Source of the DNA: Streptomyces sp. IMTB 2501
GTDB lineage: Bacteria > Actinomycetota > Actinomycetes > Streptomycetales > Streptomycetaceae
DNA length: 64,000 nucleotides
Direction of reading: 5' to 3'
NCBI RefSeq assembly: GCF_001953885.1
Contig: NZ_MQUS01000016.1
Location: 6,898 to 70,897 of the forward strand
The translations under genes and the position numbers were made by a program. The notes beneath the pieces were generated by a model, which was not told the origin of the DNA, made no database searches, and saw nothing but the letters and a program-made list of their open reading frames with translations. Shown here piece after piece: positions 8,425 through 15,812 of the stretch; the first letter of the stretch is position 1; every line of letters begins with the position of its first letter.

Positions 8425-9156
8425 ATGACGATCAGAGCCGTGGTCTGGGACGTTGACGACACCCTCTTCGACTACACGACCGCGGACCGGGAGGGTATGC
8501 GGGCCCATCTCGCGGCGGAGGGACTGCTCGCCGTGTACGGCACCCCGGAGCAGGCCCTGCTGCGCTGGCGGGAGATCACCGACGTCCAGTGGGCCCGGTT
8601 CGCCGCCGGAGAGGTGGACTTCGTCACCCAGCGCCGCGACCGTACCCGGGTCTTCCTTGACCGGGAGCTGACCGACGGCGAGGCCGACGCCTGGTTCGAG
8701 CGCTATCTGTCCCACTACGAGGCCTCCTGGAGCCTCTTCCCGGACGTCCTGCCCGCCCTGGAGACCCTCGCCGCCAGCCACCGGCACGCGGTGCTGTCCA
8801 ACTCCAGCCTCACGGTCCAGGAGCACAAGCTGCGCACCCTCGGCCTCCTCGACCGCTTCGAGGCCGTCCTGTGCGCCGCAGAGCTGGGCGTCTCCAAGCC
8901 GGAGGCCGGCGCCTTCCTGGCGGCCTGCGAGGCGCTGCACCTGCCGCCGCGCGAGGTGGCGTACGTCGGCGACCACCCGGAGATCGACGGGCGGGGCGCC
9001 GCCGAGGCGGGCCTGCTGTCCGTGTGGATCGATCGCGGGACGACTCCCGCGCAGGCCACGGAGGAGGCCGTCGTGCACCGGATCTCGACCCTCGCCGAAC
9101 TCCCCGCGCTCGTCGGCGCGGATACCCGTTTTGGAGCCCCGTCCACCTTCGGGTAA
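8425..9156 (+). CDS. HAD-family phosphatase
   Basis: A 243-aa haloacid-dehalogenase-like hydrolase that dephosphorylates a small molecule through an aspartyl-phosphate intermediate. Motif I is WDVDDTLFDY at about 8-17 (nucleophile Asp, then DD), motif II is VLSNSS near 122, motif III lies near SKPEAGAF and motif IV is YVGDHPEIDG. A helical cap is inserted after motif I, giving the subfamily I layout of phosphoglycolate phosphatase-like or YjjG-like enzymes. The substrate is not predictable. No Shine-Dalgarno is seen; a TACCGT hexamer ends 7 nt before the ATG, compatible with a leaderless mRNA. Confidence 0.88.
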   Translation: MTIRAVVWDVDDTLFDYTTADREGMRAHLAAEGLLAVYGTPEQALLRWREITDVQWARFAAGEVDFVTQRRDRTRVFLDRELTDGEADAWFERYLSHYEASWSLFPDVLPALETLAASHRHAVLSNSSLTVQEHKLRTLGLLDRFEAVLCAAELGVSKPEAGAFLAACEALHLPPREVAYVGDHPEIDGRGAAEAGLLSVWIDRGTTPAQATEEAVVHRISTLAELPALVGADTRFGAPSTFG

Positions 9157-9246
9157 TGTTCTTCCTGCGCCGAGGGGAGCGGGCCGGAAGGCCGAAGCCC
9201 CGAGGAGCGAACTAGAACGAGAACCCCGCAGGGGCTTGAGTTCCGG

Positions 9247-9318
9247 TGGCCTATGGTGTAATTGGCAGCACGACTGATTCTGGTTCAGTTAGTCTTGGTT
9301 CGAGTCCAGGTAGGCCAG
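9247..9318 (+). tRNA. tRNA-Gln (anticodon CTG), copy 1
   Basis: A 72-nt cloverleaf. Acceptor arms TGGCCTA and TAGGCCA pair completely, the anticodon stem ACTGA/TCAGT encloses loop TTCTGGT with anticodon CTG, and the T loop is GGTTCGAGTCC. The 3' CCA is not encoded. First gene of a Gln-Glu-Glu-Gln-Glu cluster. Confidence 0.97.
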
Positions 9319-9339
9319 CTCGCAGAGCTTATCTGCAAA

Positions 9340-9412
9340 GCCCCCGTTGTGTAGCGGCCTAGCACGCTGCCCTCTCAAGGCAGTAGCGCCGGTTCGAATC
9401 CGGTCGGGGGTA
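9340..9412 (+). tRNA. tRNA-Glu (anticodon CTC), copy 1
   Basis: A 73-nt cloverleaf with acceptor GCCCCCG/CGGGGGT (closing G-U), anticodon stem CTGCC/GGCAG around loop CTCTCAA (anticodon CTC) and T arm CCGGTTCGAATCCGG. CCA is not encoded. This copy differs from the other two in one anticodon-stem base pair. Confidence 0.97.
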
Positions 9413-9474
9413 CAGATCCTTCCCGCGAGGACGGCTCGGGTAGCTCCCACCGTCATCGATGCAGGATCGCTAGG

Positions 9475-9547
9475 GCCCCCGTTGTGTAGCGGCCTAGCAC
9501 GCCGCCCTCTCAAGGCGGTAGCGCCGGTTCGAATCCGGTCGGGGGTA
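9475..9547 (+). tRNA. tRNA-Glu (anticodon CTC), copy 2
   Basis: Same 73-nt architecture as copy 1 but with anticodon stem CCGCC/GGCGG, a compensatory T-A to C-G change. Anticodon CTC. Identical to copy 3 over the mature sequence as far as I can read. Confidence 0.97.
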
Positions 9548-9567
9548 CGACTGGTCTAAACCATCAT

Positions 9568-9639
9568 TGGTCTATGGTGTAATTGGCAGCACGACTGATT
9601 CTGGTTCAGTTAGTCTTGGTTCGAGTCCAGGTAGACCAG
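9568..9639 (+). tRNA. tRNA-Gln (anticodon CTG), copy 2
   Basis: A 72-nt tRNA identical to copy 1 except for a compensatory acceptor-stem change: arms TGGTCTA/TAGACCA instead of TGGCCTA/TAGGCCA. Anticodon CTG. Confidence 0.97.
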
Positions 9640-9667
9640 CTCGGACCTGCGGAAACGCAGAGTCCAC

Positions 9668-9740
9668 GCCCCCGTTGTGTAGCGGCCTAGCACGCCGCCC
9701 TCTCAAGGCGGTAGCGCCGGTTCGAATCCGGTCGGGGGTA
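9668..9740 (+). tRNA. tRNA-Glu (anticodon CTC), copy 3
   Basis: The last gene of the cluster, 73 nt, anticodon stem CCGCC/GGCGG and anticodon CTC. It is followed 9 bp later by a strong hairpin, so the cluster probably ends here as one transcript. Confidence 0.97.
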
Positions 9741-9749
9741 CGCAACAGG

Positions 9750-9779
9750 GAAGGCCCTCCACTTCGGTGGGGGGCCTTC
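9750..9779. terminator. Terminator of the tRNA cluster
   Basis: GAAGGCCCTCCAC and GTGGGGGGCCTTC arms around a TTCG tetraloop, immediately after the last tRNA-Glu and before the convergent MerR gene. It may serve both directions. Confidence 0.85.
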
Positions 9780-9801
9780 GCCGTGTCCGGCATCGACCGG
9801 C

Positions 9802-10446
9802 TCACTCGAAGCCGTACCGCCGCGACGACTCCTCCTCCTGGGCCAGCCGGTGCAGCGCCTGCAGCACCGGCTCGTTGAGGATCGCGCCCAGGATCGCGAA
9901 CTCGATCCGCTCCGCCTCCGACGGGTACGTCTCCATGTTGTCCAGGTCGAGGACGGCTGTCCGGTGCATCAACTCGGCGTACGGCGCGAGCAGTTCGGCC
10001 CCGAAGCCGTAACCGATCCGGCGGAACGCGGCCACCGCCACCACCAGCGAGCGGTACGCGGGGGAGATGGTCGTGAGCCGTTTGGCGTTCTCCCAGCCGA
10101 GCATGTCCAGGAGTGCGGTGACCTGCTGGTGCGCGGCCTTGATGTACTCGTCCTCCTCGTCCGGCTCCGGGATCTGCGGCAGCGCCCACAGTGCCGCGCC
10201 CAGCCGGATCGTGCGGCCCAGGGAGTTGTCGTCCACGTGCCCGAGCACCTCGCGCACCTTCGCCACCGGCACCCGGCCCACCTGGATCATCGCCCGCACC
10301 AGCCGAAGCCGGCGCAGATGCTCCTCGTCGTACTCGGCCGTCGTGGCGTTGATCTGGCGGCCCGGCGGCAACAGCCCTTCGCGCAGGTAGTACTTGATCG
10401 TCGCCGTGGACACACCACTGCGTTCGCTCAGTTCGGCCAGCCGCAT
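9802..10446 (-). CDS. MerR-family transcriptional regulator
   Basis: A 214-aa regulator. The N-terminal winged helix-turn-helix of the MerR family is clear (MRLAELSERSGVSTATIKYYLREGLLPPGR, then EYDEEHLRRLRLVRAMI). The C-terminal part is longer than in metal-sensing MerR proteins and has no cysteine metal ligands, so the effector is probably an organic molecule. The ATG at 10446 has AAGGAG 9 bp upstream; a 12-codon longer frame would run into the palindrome at 10475-10500 and is rejected. It is divergent from the DUF4188 gene, which it probably controls together with itself. Confidence 0.9.
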   Translation of the reverse strand: MRLAELSERSGVSTATIKYYLREGLLPPGRQINATTAEYDEEHLRRLRLVRAMIQVGRVPVAKVREVLGHVDDNSLGRTIRLGAALWALPQIPEPDEEDEYIKAAHQQVTALLDMLGWENAKRLTTISPAYRSLVVAVAAFRRIGYGFGAELLAPYAELMHRTAVLDLDNMETYPSEAERIEFAILGAILNEPVLQALHRLAQEEESSRRYGFE

Positions 10447-10474
10447 CTCTTGCGCTCCTTCTCGGATAACGGCA

Positions 10475-10500
10475 CTATCCAAGCATCGCTACTTGGATAG
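10475..10500. promoter_or_regulatory. Operator palindrome of the MerR-family regulator
   Basis: Perfect 9-bp arms CTATCCAAG and CTTGGATAG with an 8-bp spacer lie between the divergent MerR and DUF4188 genes, 28 bp from the regulator start and 30 bp from the other. Spaced inverted repeats inside promoters are what MerR proteins bind. No other gene lies in the gap. Confidence 0.75.
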
Positions 10501-10530
10501 CTTCGCTCACCAACGAGGGGGAAGTTGGTC

Positions 10531-11040
10531 ATGATGACCCGTACGACCGCTGACACGAAGGGCGAGGTCGTCGTCCTGTTGATCGGCATGCGCATCAACC
10601 GCTTCTGGGCGGCGCACCTGTGGCTTCCGGTGATGCTCGCGATGCTCCGCATGCTGCGGGATCTGCGGAAGGAACCGGAGCGGGGTCTGCTCAACCACGT
10701 CCTGCTGACGGCCTCGCCGCGGACGTACTACGTCGTGCAGTACTGGGAGTCGAAGGACAAGCTGTACGCCTACGCGACCGCGTCGGACGCCTTCCACCAC
10801 AAGGCCTGGGCGCGCCTCAACCGCATGGAGCGGGCCGGGAAGCTGCGTGGGCAGGTCGGCATCTGGCACGAGTCGTATGTCGTGCCCGAGGGGTCGTACG
10901 AGGCGATCTACGGCGACATGCCCGCGTTCGGGCTGGCCGCGGCGCACGGGCAGATCCCGCTGGAGAAGCGGGGCCGGTACGCGAAGGACCGGTTCGCCTA
11001 CCGGTCCCAGCAGGCGCCGGTGGCCGAGAAGACCGGCTGA
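10531..11040 (+). CDS. DUF4188 protein
   Basis: A 169-aa DUF4188 protein, related to the SnoaL/monooxygenase-like ferredoxin folds but without assigned activity. Visible conserved parts are VLLIGMRINRF, the helix ending LRMLRDLRKEPERGLL, the strand YYVVQYWESKDKLYAYA, the aromatic/histidine patch FHHKAWARLNR and GIWHESYVV. GAGGGGG lies 8-9 bp before the ATG at 10531; a second ATG follows directly. It is transcribed divergently from the MerR regulator across a perfect palindrome, so it is probably the inducible output of that regulator, perhaps for detoxifying or sensing a small organic molecule. Confidence 0.82.
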   Translation: MMTRTTADTKGEVVVLLIGMRINRFWAAHLWLPVMLAMLRMLRDLRKEPERGLLNHVLLTASPRTYYVVQYWESKDKLYAYATASDAFHHKAWARLNRMERAGKLRGQVGIWHESYVVPEGSYEAIYGDMPAFGLAAAHGQIPLEKRGRYAKDRFAYRSQQAPVAEKTG

Positions 11041-11058
11041 ACAGGGGGACGGGGGAGC

Positions 11059-11096
11059 GAGGAGGGCCTGCCGCGGCGTTGAGGCAGGCCCTCCTC
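11059..11096. terminator. Bidirectional terminator between DUF4188 gene and ndgR
   Basis: A 14-bp perfect stem (GAGGAGGGCCTGCC and its complement) with a 10-nt loop, midway between two convergent genes. Confidence 0.88.
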
Positions 11097-11115
11097 GGCG
11101 TTCCCGGACCCGGGC

Positions 11116-11832
11116 TCAGCCCGAGCGGCGCAGGGCCTCGGAGAGGCGGCCGGCCGCGTCGATGACCGCCTGGGCGTGCATACGGCCGGGATGGCGCGTC
11201 AGCCGCTCGATCGGGCCGGAGACGGACACCGCGGCCACCACGCGGTTGGAGGGGCCGCGTACGGGCGCGGAGACGGACGCGACGCCCGGCTCGCGCTCGC
11301 CGATGGACTGGGCCCAGCCGCGCCGCCGTACGCCCGACAGCGCCGTCGCCGTGAAGCGGGCGCCCTGCAGTCCGCGGTGCAGGCGCTCGGGCTCCTCCCA
11401 GGCCAGCAGGATCTGCGCCGAGGAGCCGGCCTTCATCGTGAGCGTGGAGCCGACCGGGACGGTGTCCCGAAGGCCGGACAGGCGTTCCGCGGCGGCCACA
11501 CAGATGCGCATGTCACCCTGGCGCCGGTAGAGCTGCGCGCTCTCGCCCGTGACGTCGCGCAGGTGCGTGAGCACCGGGCCGGCCGTGGCGAGCAGGCGGT
11601 CCTCGCCGGCCGCCGCCGCCAGCTCCGCGAGACGCGGCCCGAGAATGAAACGGCCCTGCATGTCGCGTGCCACCATGCGGTGGTGTTCCAAAGCCACGGC
11701 CAGGCGGTGAGCCGTGGGTCGTGCCAGTCCGGTCGCGCCGACCAGACCCGCGAGGGTGGCCGGACCGGACTCCAGAGCGCTCAGGACGAGGGCCGCCTTG
11801 TCCAGAACGCCGACGCCGCTACTGTTGTCCAT
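11116..11832 (-). CDS. ndgR: IclR-family regulator of amino-acid metabolism NdgR
   Basis: A 238-aa IclR-family regulator: winged helix-turn-helix at about 5-65 (VLDKAALVLSALESGPATLAGLVGATGLARPTAHRL) followed by the effector-binding domain. Length and position divergent to leuCD match NdgR of Streptomyces, a regulator of leucine/methionine biosynthesis and, indirectly, of antibiotic production and stress responses (established for the S. coelicolor orthologue). The ATG at 11832 gives the standard length; the frame is open further but without support. NdgR is known to bind the shared ndgR-leuC intergenic region, here 11833-12032. Confidence 0.93.
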   Translation of the reverse strand: MDNSSGVGVLDKAALVLSALESGPATLAGLVGATGLARPTAHRLAVALEHHRMVARDMQGRFILGPRLAELAAAAGEDRLLATAGPVLTHLRDVTGESAQLYRRQGDMRICVAAAERLSGLRDTVPVGSTLTMKAGSSAQILLAWEEPERLHRGLQGARFTATALSGVRRRGWAQSIGEREPGVASVSAPVRGPSNRVVAAVSVSGPIERLTRHPGRMHAQAVIDAAGRLSEALRRSG

Positions 11833-12032
11833 GCAACGATACTCGCGTCTCACTCTGTGAAACGCAAGTTCAATTTTCCGTGGAACGCGCCACCCTGGAA
11901 TCACACCGCGGCCCGCAGACCAAGGGGCCGGGTGTCGGGCGCCCGCAATCACCGGACATCGGGAACCAGGGCGCTGCTTCCTCAAGATCTCTAGTTGCGT
12001 CGGCGTGACCGTGGCCGGCCGGAGGGAAAGCG
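11833..12032. promoter_or_regulatory. ndgR-leuC divergent promoter region
   Basis: The 200 bp between the divergent ndgR and leuC starts. The ndgR-proximal part is AT-richer (CAAGTTCAATTTTCC near 11868-11882), as expected for a regulated promoter. A TTCC-GT-GGAA imperfect dyad lies at about 11876-11885. In S. coelicolor NdgR binds this interval; which bases it touches here cannot be read off with certainty. Confidence 0.55.
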
Positions 12033-13457
12033 ATGGGTAGGACACTCGCGGAGAAGGTCTGGGACGACCACGTCGTCCGGCGCGCCGAGGGCGAGCCCGA
12101 CCTCCTCTTCATCGATCTGCACCTGCTGCACGAGGTGACCAGCCCGCAGGCCTTCGACGGCCTCAGGCAGAACGGCCGCCGGGTGCGCCGGCTCGATCTC
12201 ACCATCGCCACCGAGGACCACAACACCCCGACCCTCGACATCGACAAGCCCATCGCCGACCCGGTCTCCCGCGCCCAGCTGGAGACGCTGCGCAAGAACT
12301 GCGCCGAGTTCGGTGTGCGGCTGCACCCGCTGGGCGACGTCGAGCAGGGCGTCGTACACGTCGTCGGCCCGCAGCTGGGCCTGACCCAGCCCGGTACGAC
12401 CGTGGTCTGCGGTGACTCGCACACCTCCACGCACGGCGCGTTCGGCGCGCTCGCGTTCGGCATCGGCACCTCCCAGGTCGAGCACGTCCTGGCCACCCAG
12501 ACGCTGCCGCTGGCCCGCCCGAAGACCATGGCCATCACCGTCGAGGGCGAGCTGCCCGACGGCGTCACCGCCAAGGACCTGATCCTGGCGATCATCGCGA
12601 AGATCGGCACCGGCGGCGGCCAGGGCTACATCCTGGAGTACCGCGGCTCCGCCATCGAGAAGCTCTCGATGGAGGCCCGGATGACCATCTGCAACATGTC
12701 GATCGAGGCCGGCGCCCGCGCGGGCATGATCGCCCCCGACGAGACCACCTTCGAGTACCTCAAGGGCCGCCCGCACGCCCCCGAGGGCGCGGACTGGGAC
12801 GCCGCCGTCGCGTACTGGAAGACGCTGAAGACGGACGCGGACGCCGAGTTCGACGCCGAGGTCGTCATCGACGCCGCCTCGCTGTCCCCGTTCGTCACCT
12901 GGGGCACCAACCCGGGCCAGGGCGCGCCGCTTTCGGCGTCCGTCCCCGACCCGGCTTCGTACGAAGACGCTTCGGAGCGCCTCGCCGCCGAAAAGGCCCT
13001 GGAATACATGGGGTTGGAGGCCGGTCAGTCGCTGCGCTCCATCAAGGTGGACACCGTCTTCGTAGGCTCCTGCACCAACGGCCGCATCGAGGACCTGCGT
13101 GCCGCCGCGAGCATCGTGAAGGACCGCAAAGTCGCCGACGGCGTACGGATGCTGGTCGTCCCCGGCTCCGCGCGGGTCGGTCTGCAGGCCGTCTCCGAGG
13201 GCCTTGACGTGGTCTTCAAGGAGGCCGGCGCCGAATGGCGGCACGCGGGCTGCTCGATGTGCCTCGGCATGAACCCCGACCAGCTGGCCCCGGGTGAGCG
13301 CTCCGCGTCCACCTCCAACCGCAACTTCGAGGGCCGGCAGGGCAAGGGCGGCCGTACGCACCTGGTGTCGCCGCAGGTCGCGGCCGCCACCGCGGTCCTG
13401 GGCCATCTGGCCTCCCCGGCCGACCTGACCGACGTCCGTACGCCCGCTGGAGTCTGA
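12033..13457 (+). CDS. leuC: 3-isopropylmalate dehydratase large subunit
   Basis: A 474-aa aconitase-family protein, large subunit of isopropylmalate isomerase, which converts 2- to 3-isopropylmalate in leucine synthesis. Family signatures include VVCGDSHTSTHGAFGALAFG and the three 4Fe-4S cysteines: one in FVGSCTNGR and two in GCSMCLGMN. GGAGGG precedes the ATG. leuD follows after 6 bp, forming the two-gene operon typical of bacteria, divergent from its likely regulator ndgR. Confidence 0.97.
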   Translation: MGRTLAEKVWDDHVVRRAEGEPDLLFIDLHLLHEVTSPQAFDGLRQNGRRVRRLDLTIATEDHNTPTLDIDKPIADPVSRAQLETLRKNCAEFGVRLHPLGDVEQGVVHVVGPQLGLTQPGTTVVCGDSHTSTHGAFGALAFGIGTSQVEHVLATQTLPLARPKTMAITVEGELPDGVTAKDLILAIIAKIGTGGGQGYILEYRGSAIEKLSMEARMTICNMSIEAGARAGMIAPDETTFEYLKGRPHAPEGADWDAAVAYWKTLKTDADAEFDAEVVIDAASLSPFVTWGTNPGQGAPLSASVPDPASYEDASERLAAEKALEYMGLEAGQSLRSIKVDTVFVGSCTNGRIEDLRAAASIVKDRKVADGVRMLVVPGSARVGLQAVSEGLDVVFKEAGAEWRHAGCSMCLGMNPDQLAPGERSASTSNRNFEGRQGKGGRTHLVSPQVAAATAVLGHLASPADLTDVRTPAGV

Positions 13458-13463
13458 GAGATC

Positions 13464-14057
13464 ATGGAAGCCTTCACCACGCACACCGGCCGGGCCGTGC
13501 CGCTGCGCCGCAGCAACGTCGACACCGACCAGATCATCCCTGCTCACTGGCTCAAGAAGGTCACCCGGGACGGGTTCGAGGACGGGCTGTTCGAGGCCTG
13601 GCGCAAGGACGAGAACTTCATCCTCAACCGCCCCGAGCGGCAGGGCGCCACGGTCCTGGTCGCCGGCCCCGACTTCGGCACCGGCTCCTCCCGTGAGCAC
13701 GCCGTCTGGGCGCTGCAGAACTACGGCTTCAAGGCCGTGATCTCCGCGCGTTTCGCGGACATCTTCCGGGGCAACTCGCTGAAGAACGGCCTGCTCACGG
13801 TGGTTCTCGACCAGAAGATCGTGGACGCGCTGTGGGAGCTGACGGAAGCGGACCCCACGGCTGAGGTCACTGTGGACCTTGAGGCGCGTGAGGTGCGCGC
13901 CGAGGGCATCACCGCCTCCTTCGAGCTGGACGAGAACTCCCGCTGGCGGCTGCTGAACGGCCTGGACGACATCTCCATCACGCTCCGGAACGAGGCCGAC
14001 ATCGCCGCGTACGAGGCCAAGCGGCCCGCCCACAAGCCGCGGACCCTCCAGGCCTGA
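13464..14057 (+). CDS. leuD: 3-isopropylmalate dehydratase small subunit
   Basis: A 197-aa small subunit (swivelling domain) of isopropylmalate isomerase. The start (MEAFTTHTGRAVPLRRSNVDTDQIIPA) and the substrate-recognition loop FGTGSSREHAVWAL are characteristic. It pairs with LeuC encoded 6 bp upstream. A long hairpin 48 bp after the stop ends the operon. Confidence 0.97.
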   Translation: MEAFTTHTGRAVPLRRSNVDTDQIIPAHWLKKVTRDGFEDGLFEAWRKDENFILNRPERQGATVLVAGPDFGTGSSREHAVWALQNYGFKAVISARFADIFRGNSLKNGLLTVVLDQKIVDALWELTEADPTAEVTVDLEAREVRAEGITASFELDENSRWRLLNGLDDISITLRNEADIAAYEAKRPAHKPRTLQA

Positions 14058-14104
14058 TCCCGCCCCCCGAGCGGGGCTGGTTTCGGCCACGTCAACATCC
14101 CCGT

Positions 14105-14137
14105 CCGTACCCCCGATCGCCACGATCGGGGGTACGG
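14105..14137. terminator. leuCD terminator
   Basis: A perfect 15-bp stem (CCGTACCCCCGATCG and its complement) with a 3-nt loop, 48 bp after the leuD stop. Confidence 0.88.
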
Positions 14138-14322
14138 CCATGTCTGCCCCCGAACGGCCCCGCACAACTGCGGCGCGACGCTCAACTTCCCACGTTACGA
14201 AGGACGTTGTCGGGGTACGTGAGTGCTGGGATCGCGTCCTCCGCAAGTGCCTGGAAGGCCATTTGAGGCGGCAGTTGCCCCCTGCGCAGGCGACAACTCG
14301 CCCCAGATGGCACAATCTGTGC

Positions 14323-14553
14323 ATGGAACACGACGGCCAACTCCAGCTCTATACGGCGGTCGCGAACCAACTGAAGGAAGCGCACGCAAGGGTGCGCGCA
14401 CTGCAAGTCCCGGAGGGCGTACGGATGGCGCTGACCCGGAAGCTGCTGGTCATTACGGCCGCGGCCAAGCACGATCTCGCCGCTGCGGCAAGGCGGCTCG
14501 AGCAGTTCAACGCGGACCTCGACGAGGGTCGGATCCCCGACGAGGAGCACTGA
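14323..14553 (+). CDS. Small conserved helical protein
   Basis: A 76-aa, mostly helical, charged protein (LYTAVANQLKEAHARVRALQ, then LTRKLLVITAAAKHDLAAAARRLEQFNADLDEGRIPDEEH). I recognise no domain. It has no signal, membrane segment or cysteine and could form a short helical hairpin or dimer. No Shine-Dalgarno is seen; a CACAAT hexamer ends 6 nt before the ATG, so the mRNA may be leaderless. Codon usage is typical of the genome. It stands alone between leuCD and hupS. Confidence 0.7.
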   Translation: MEHDGQLQLYTAVANQLKEAHARVRALQVPEGVRMALTRKLLVITAAAKHDLAAAARRLEQFNADLDEGRIPDEEH

Positions 14554-14609
14554 ACAGCCCGAGACCACCGAGTCCGTTGCGGCACAAGGGTGATAAGCCC
14601 GTTTCGTGT

Positions 14610-14638
14610 TTGATTTGCGGTATATATCTGCCTAACGT
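14610..14638 (+). promoter_or_regulatory. Probable hupS promoter
   Basis: TTGATT (14610-14615) and TAACGT (14633-14638) are separated by 17 bp in an AT-rich patch unusual for this window (TATATAT in the spacer). A 5' leader of about 45 nt ends in AAGGGGAA, 6 bp before the hupS GTG. Assignment is by eye only. Confidence 0.5.
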
Positions 14639-14689
14639 GCGAAAAAGCTTGAACACTTTCGTTCTGGCGATGTCTCCGAAGGGGAAGAC

Positions 14690-15343
14690 GTGAACAAGGC
14701 GCAGCTCGTAGAAGCGATTGCCGACAAGGTCGGCGGCCGTCAGCAGGCCGCCGAAGCTGTCGATCATGTCCTGGACGCCATCGTCCGCGCGGTCGTCGCG
14801 GGCGAGCGGGTCTCGGTCACCGGCTTCGGGTCCTTCGAGAAGGTGGACCGCCCCGCCCGCTACGCCCGCAACCCTCAGACGGGCGAGCGGGTTCGGGTCA
14901 AGAAGACCTCCGTGCCGCGCTTCCGCGCCGGTCAGGGCTTCAAGGACCTGGTGAGCGGCTCGAAGAAGCTGCCGCGCGGTGGCGAGGTCTCGGTCAAGAA
15001 GGCGCCGAAGGGCAGCCTGACCGGCGGCGCCGCGGCGACGGTCAAGAAGGCCGCCGCGAAGAAGACCACGGCGAAGAAGGCGGCCGCGAAGAAGGTCACC
15101 GCCAAGAAGGCGGCGGTGAAGAAGACCGCGGCCGCCGCGAAGAAGACGACGGCGAAGAAGACGACCGCCAAGAAGACCACGGCGGCCGCCAAGACCACCG
15201 CGGCGAAGAAGGCCGCCGCCAAGAAGGCGACGGCGAAGAAGGCCCCGGCGAAGAAGGTCACCGCGAAGAAGGCCCCGGCCAAGAAGTCGACGGCCCGCAA
15301 GACCACCGCGAAGAAGGCCACCGCCCGCAAGGCGACGTCGTAA
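14690..15343 (+). CDS. hupS: HU-family nucleoid protein with lysine-rich tail (HupS type)
   Basis: A 217-aa DNA-binding protein. Residues 1-94 are a normal HU domain (MNKAQLVEAIADKVGGRQQA, then VTGFGSFEKVDRPARYARNPQTG with the DNA-minor-groove arm). Residues from about 100 to the end are a histone-H1-like tail of KKA/KKT repeats rich in Ala, Lys and Thr. This fusion is specific to actinobacteria; in Streptomyces HupS compacts spore nucleoids, whereas HupA lacks the tail. AAGGGGAA precedes the GTG start. The repeated AAGAAG codons make the tail DNA itself repetitive, so length variation between strains is likely. Confidence 0.95.
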   Translation: MNKAQLVEAIADKVGGRQQAAEAVDHVLDAIVRAVVAGERVSVTGFGSFEKVDRPARYARNPQTGERVRVKKTSVPRFRAGQGFKDLVSGSKKLPRGGEVSVKKAPKGSLTGGAAATVKKAAAKKTTAKKAAAKKVTAKKAAVKKTAAAAKKTTAKKTTAKKTTAAAKTTAAKKAAAKKATAKKAPAKKVTAKKAPAKKSTARKTTAKKATARKATS

Positions 15344-15364
15344 GGCCGCCGGGCACCCACGCGC

Positions 15365-15395
15365 CGGGCCGGACTCCCCAGGGGAGTCCGGCCCG
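15365..15395. terminator. hupS terminator
   Basis: A 15-bp stem (CGGGCCGGACTCCCC and its complement) with a minimal loop, 21 bp after the hupS stop and upstream of the end of the convergent small gene at 15414. Confidence 0.88.
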
Positions 15396-15413
15396 CGGCG
15401 TGTGTAAGGGAAG

Positions 15414-15617
15414 TTACAGGGTTTGAAGGGTTACGAGGGTGATCCGCAGGGTGTCGCCCTCCCCCTCGGTCTCGATCCGCACGCGCTGGCCGGGGCGCAG
15501 CAGCCGGAGGCCTCCGGCGCTGAACGCGGCGTCGTCGAAGGGCACCGGGGTGCCGTCGTCCAGGAGGACCTGGCCGCTGCGGGTTTCGGGGTCGTAGGTG
15601 TATGCGGTGGCTTGCAT
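15414..15617 (-). CDS. Small beta-rich protein, possibly cold-shock/OB-fold-like
   Basis: A 67-aa protein starting MQATAYTYDPETRSG. The pattern GQVLLDDGTPVPFDDAAF, LRLLRPGQRVRIE, LRITLVTLQTL is strand-rich and loosely like the second half of cold-shock domains (short OB folds), but the RNP1/RNP2 aromatic motifs of CspA are missing, so nucleic-acid binding is not assured. A longer open frame reaches into a dispersed repeat (15661-15741) and is not used. No convincing Shine-Dalgarno. It converges on hupS. Confidence 0.65.
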   Translation of the reverse strand: MQATAYTYDPETRSGQVLLDDGTPVPFDDAAFSAGGLRLLRPGQRVRIETEGEGDTLRITLVTLQTL

Positions 15618-15660
15618 GGCTGCAGGGTAGCTCTGGTGCCGGGTATCGCCGTGGGGGCGG

Positions 15661-15741
15661 GGCGTCCGCAGGCTGCGGGTCCGTCGTGGCTTGTCGCGCC
15701 TCGCGGCGGAGCCGCACATCGATACAGCCCCGCGCCCCTAG
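15661..15741 (-). repeat. Dispersed ~80-bp GC-rich repeat, copy A
   Basis: Read on the minus strand, this begins AGGGGCGCGGGGC, passes through GTGCGGCTCCGCCGC and ends ACCCGC...GCGGACGCC. The same blocks occur in the same order at 48831-48905 (inside smc) and, truncated, at 37541-37583. The element contains potential hairpins and no open frame of its own. It looks like a REP/MITE-like family spread between genes. Confidence 0.7.
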
Positions 15742-15812
15742 GGGGTTGCGGCCGCCGCACCTCCCAGCGAGCAGTGCGCCGGATCCCCGCCCATCCCCCG
15801 CACCGGGCGCCC

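Noticed and set aside
9247..9740. Integrated element at the tRNA cluster
   Set aside because: No integrase, direct-repeat attachment sites or foreign genes flank the tRNAs; the copies reflect tandem duplication.
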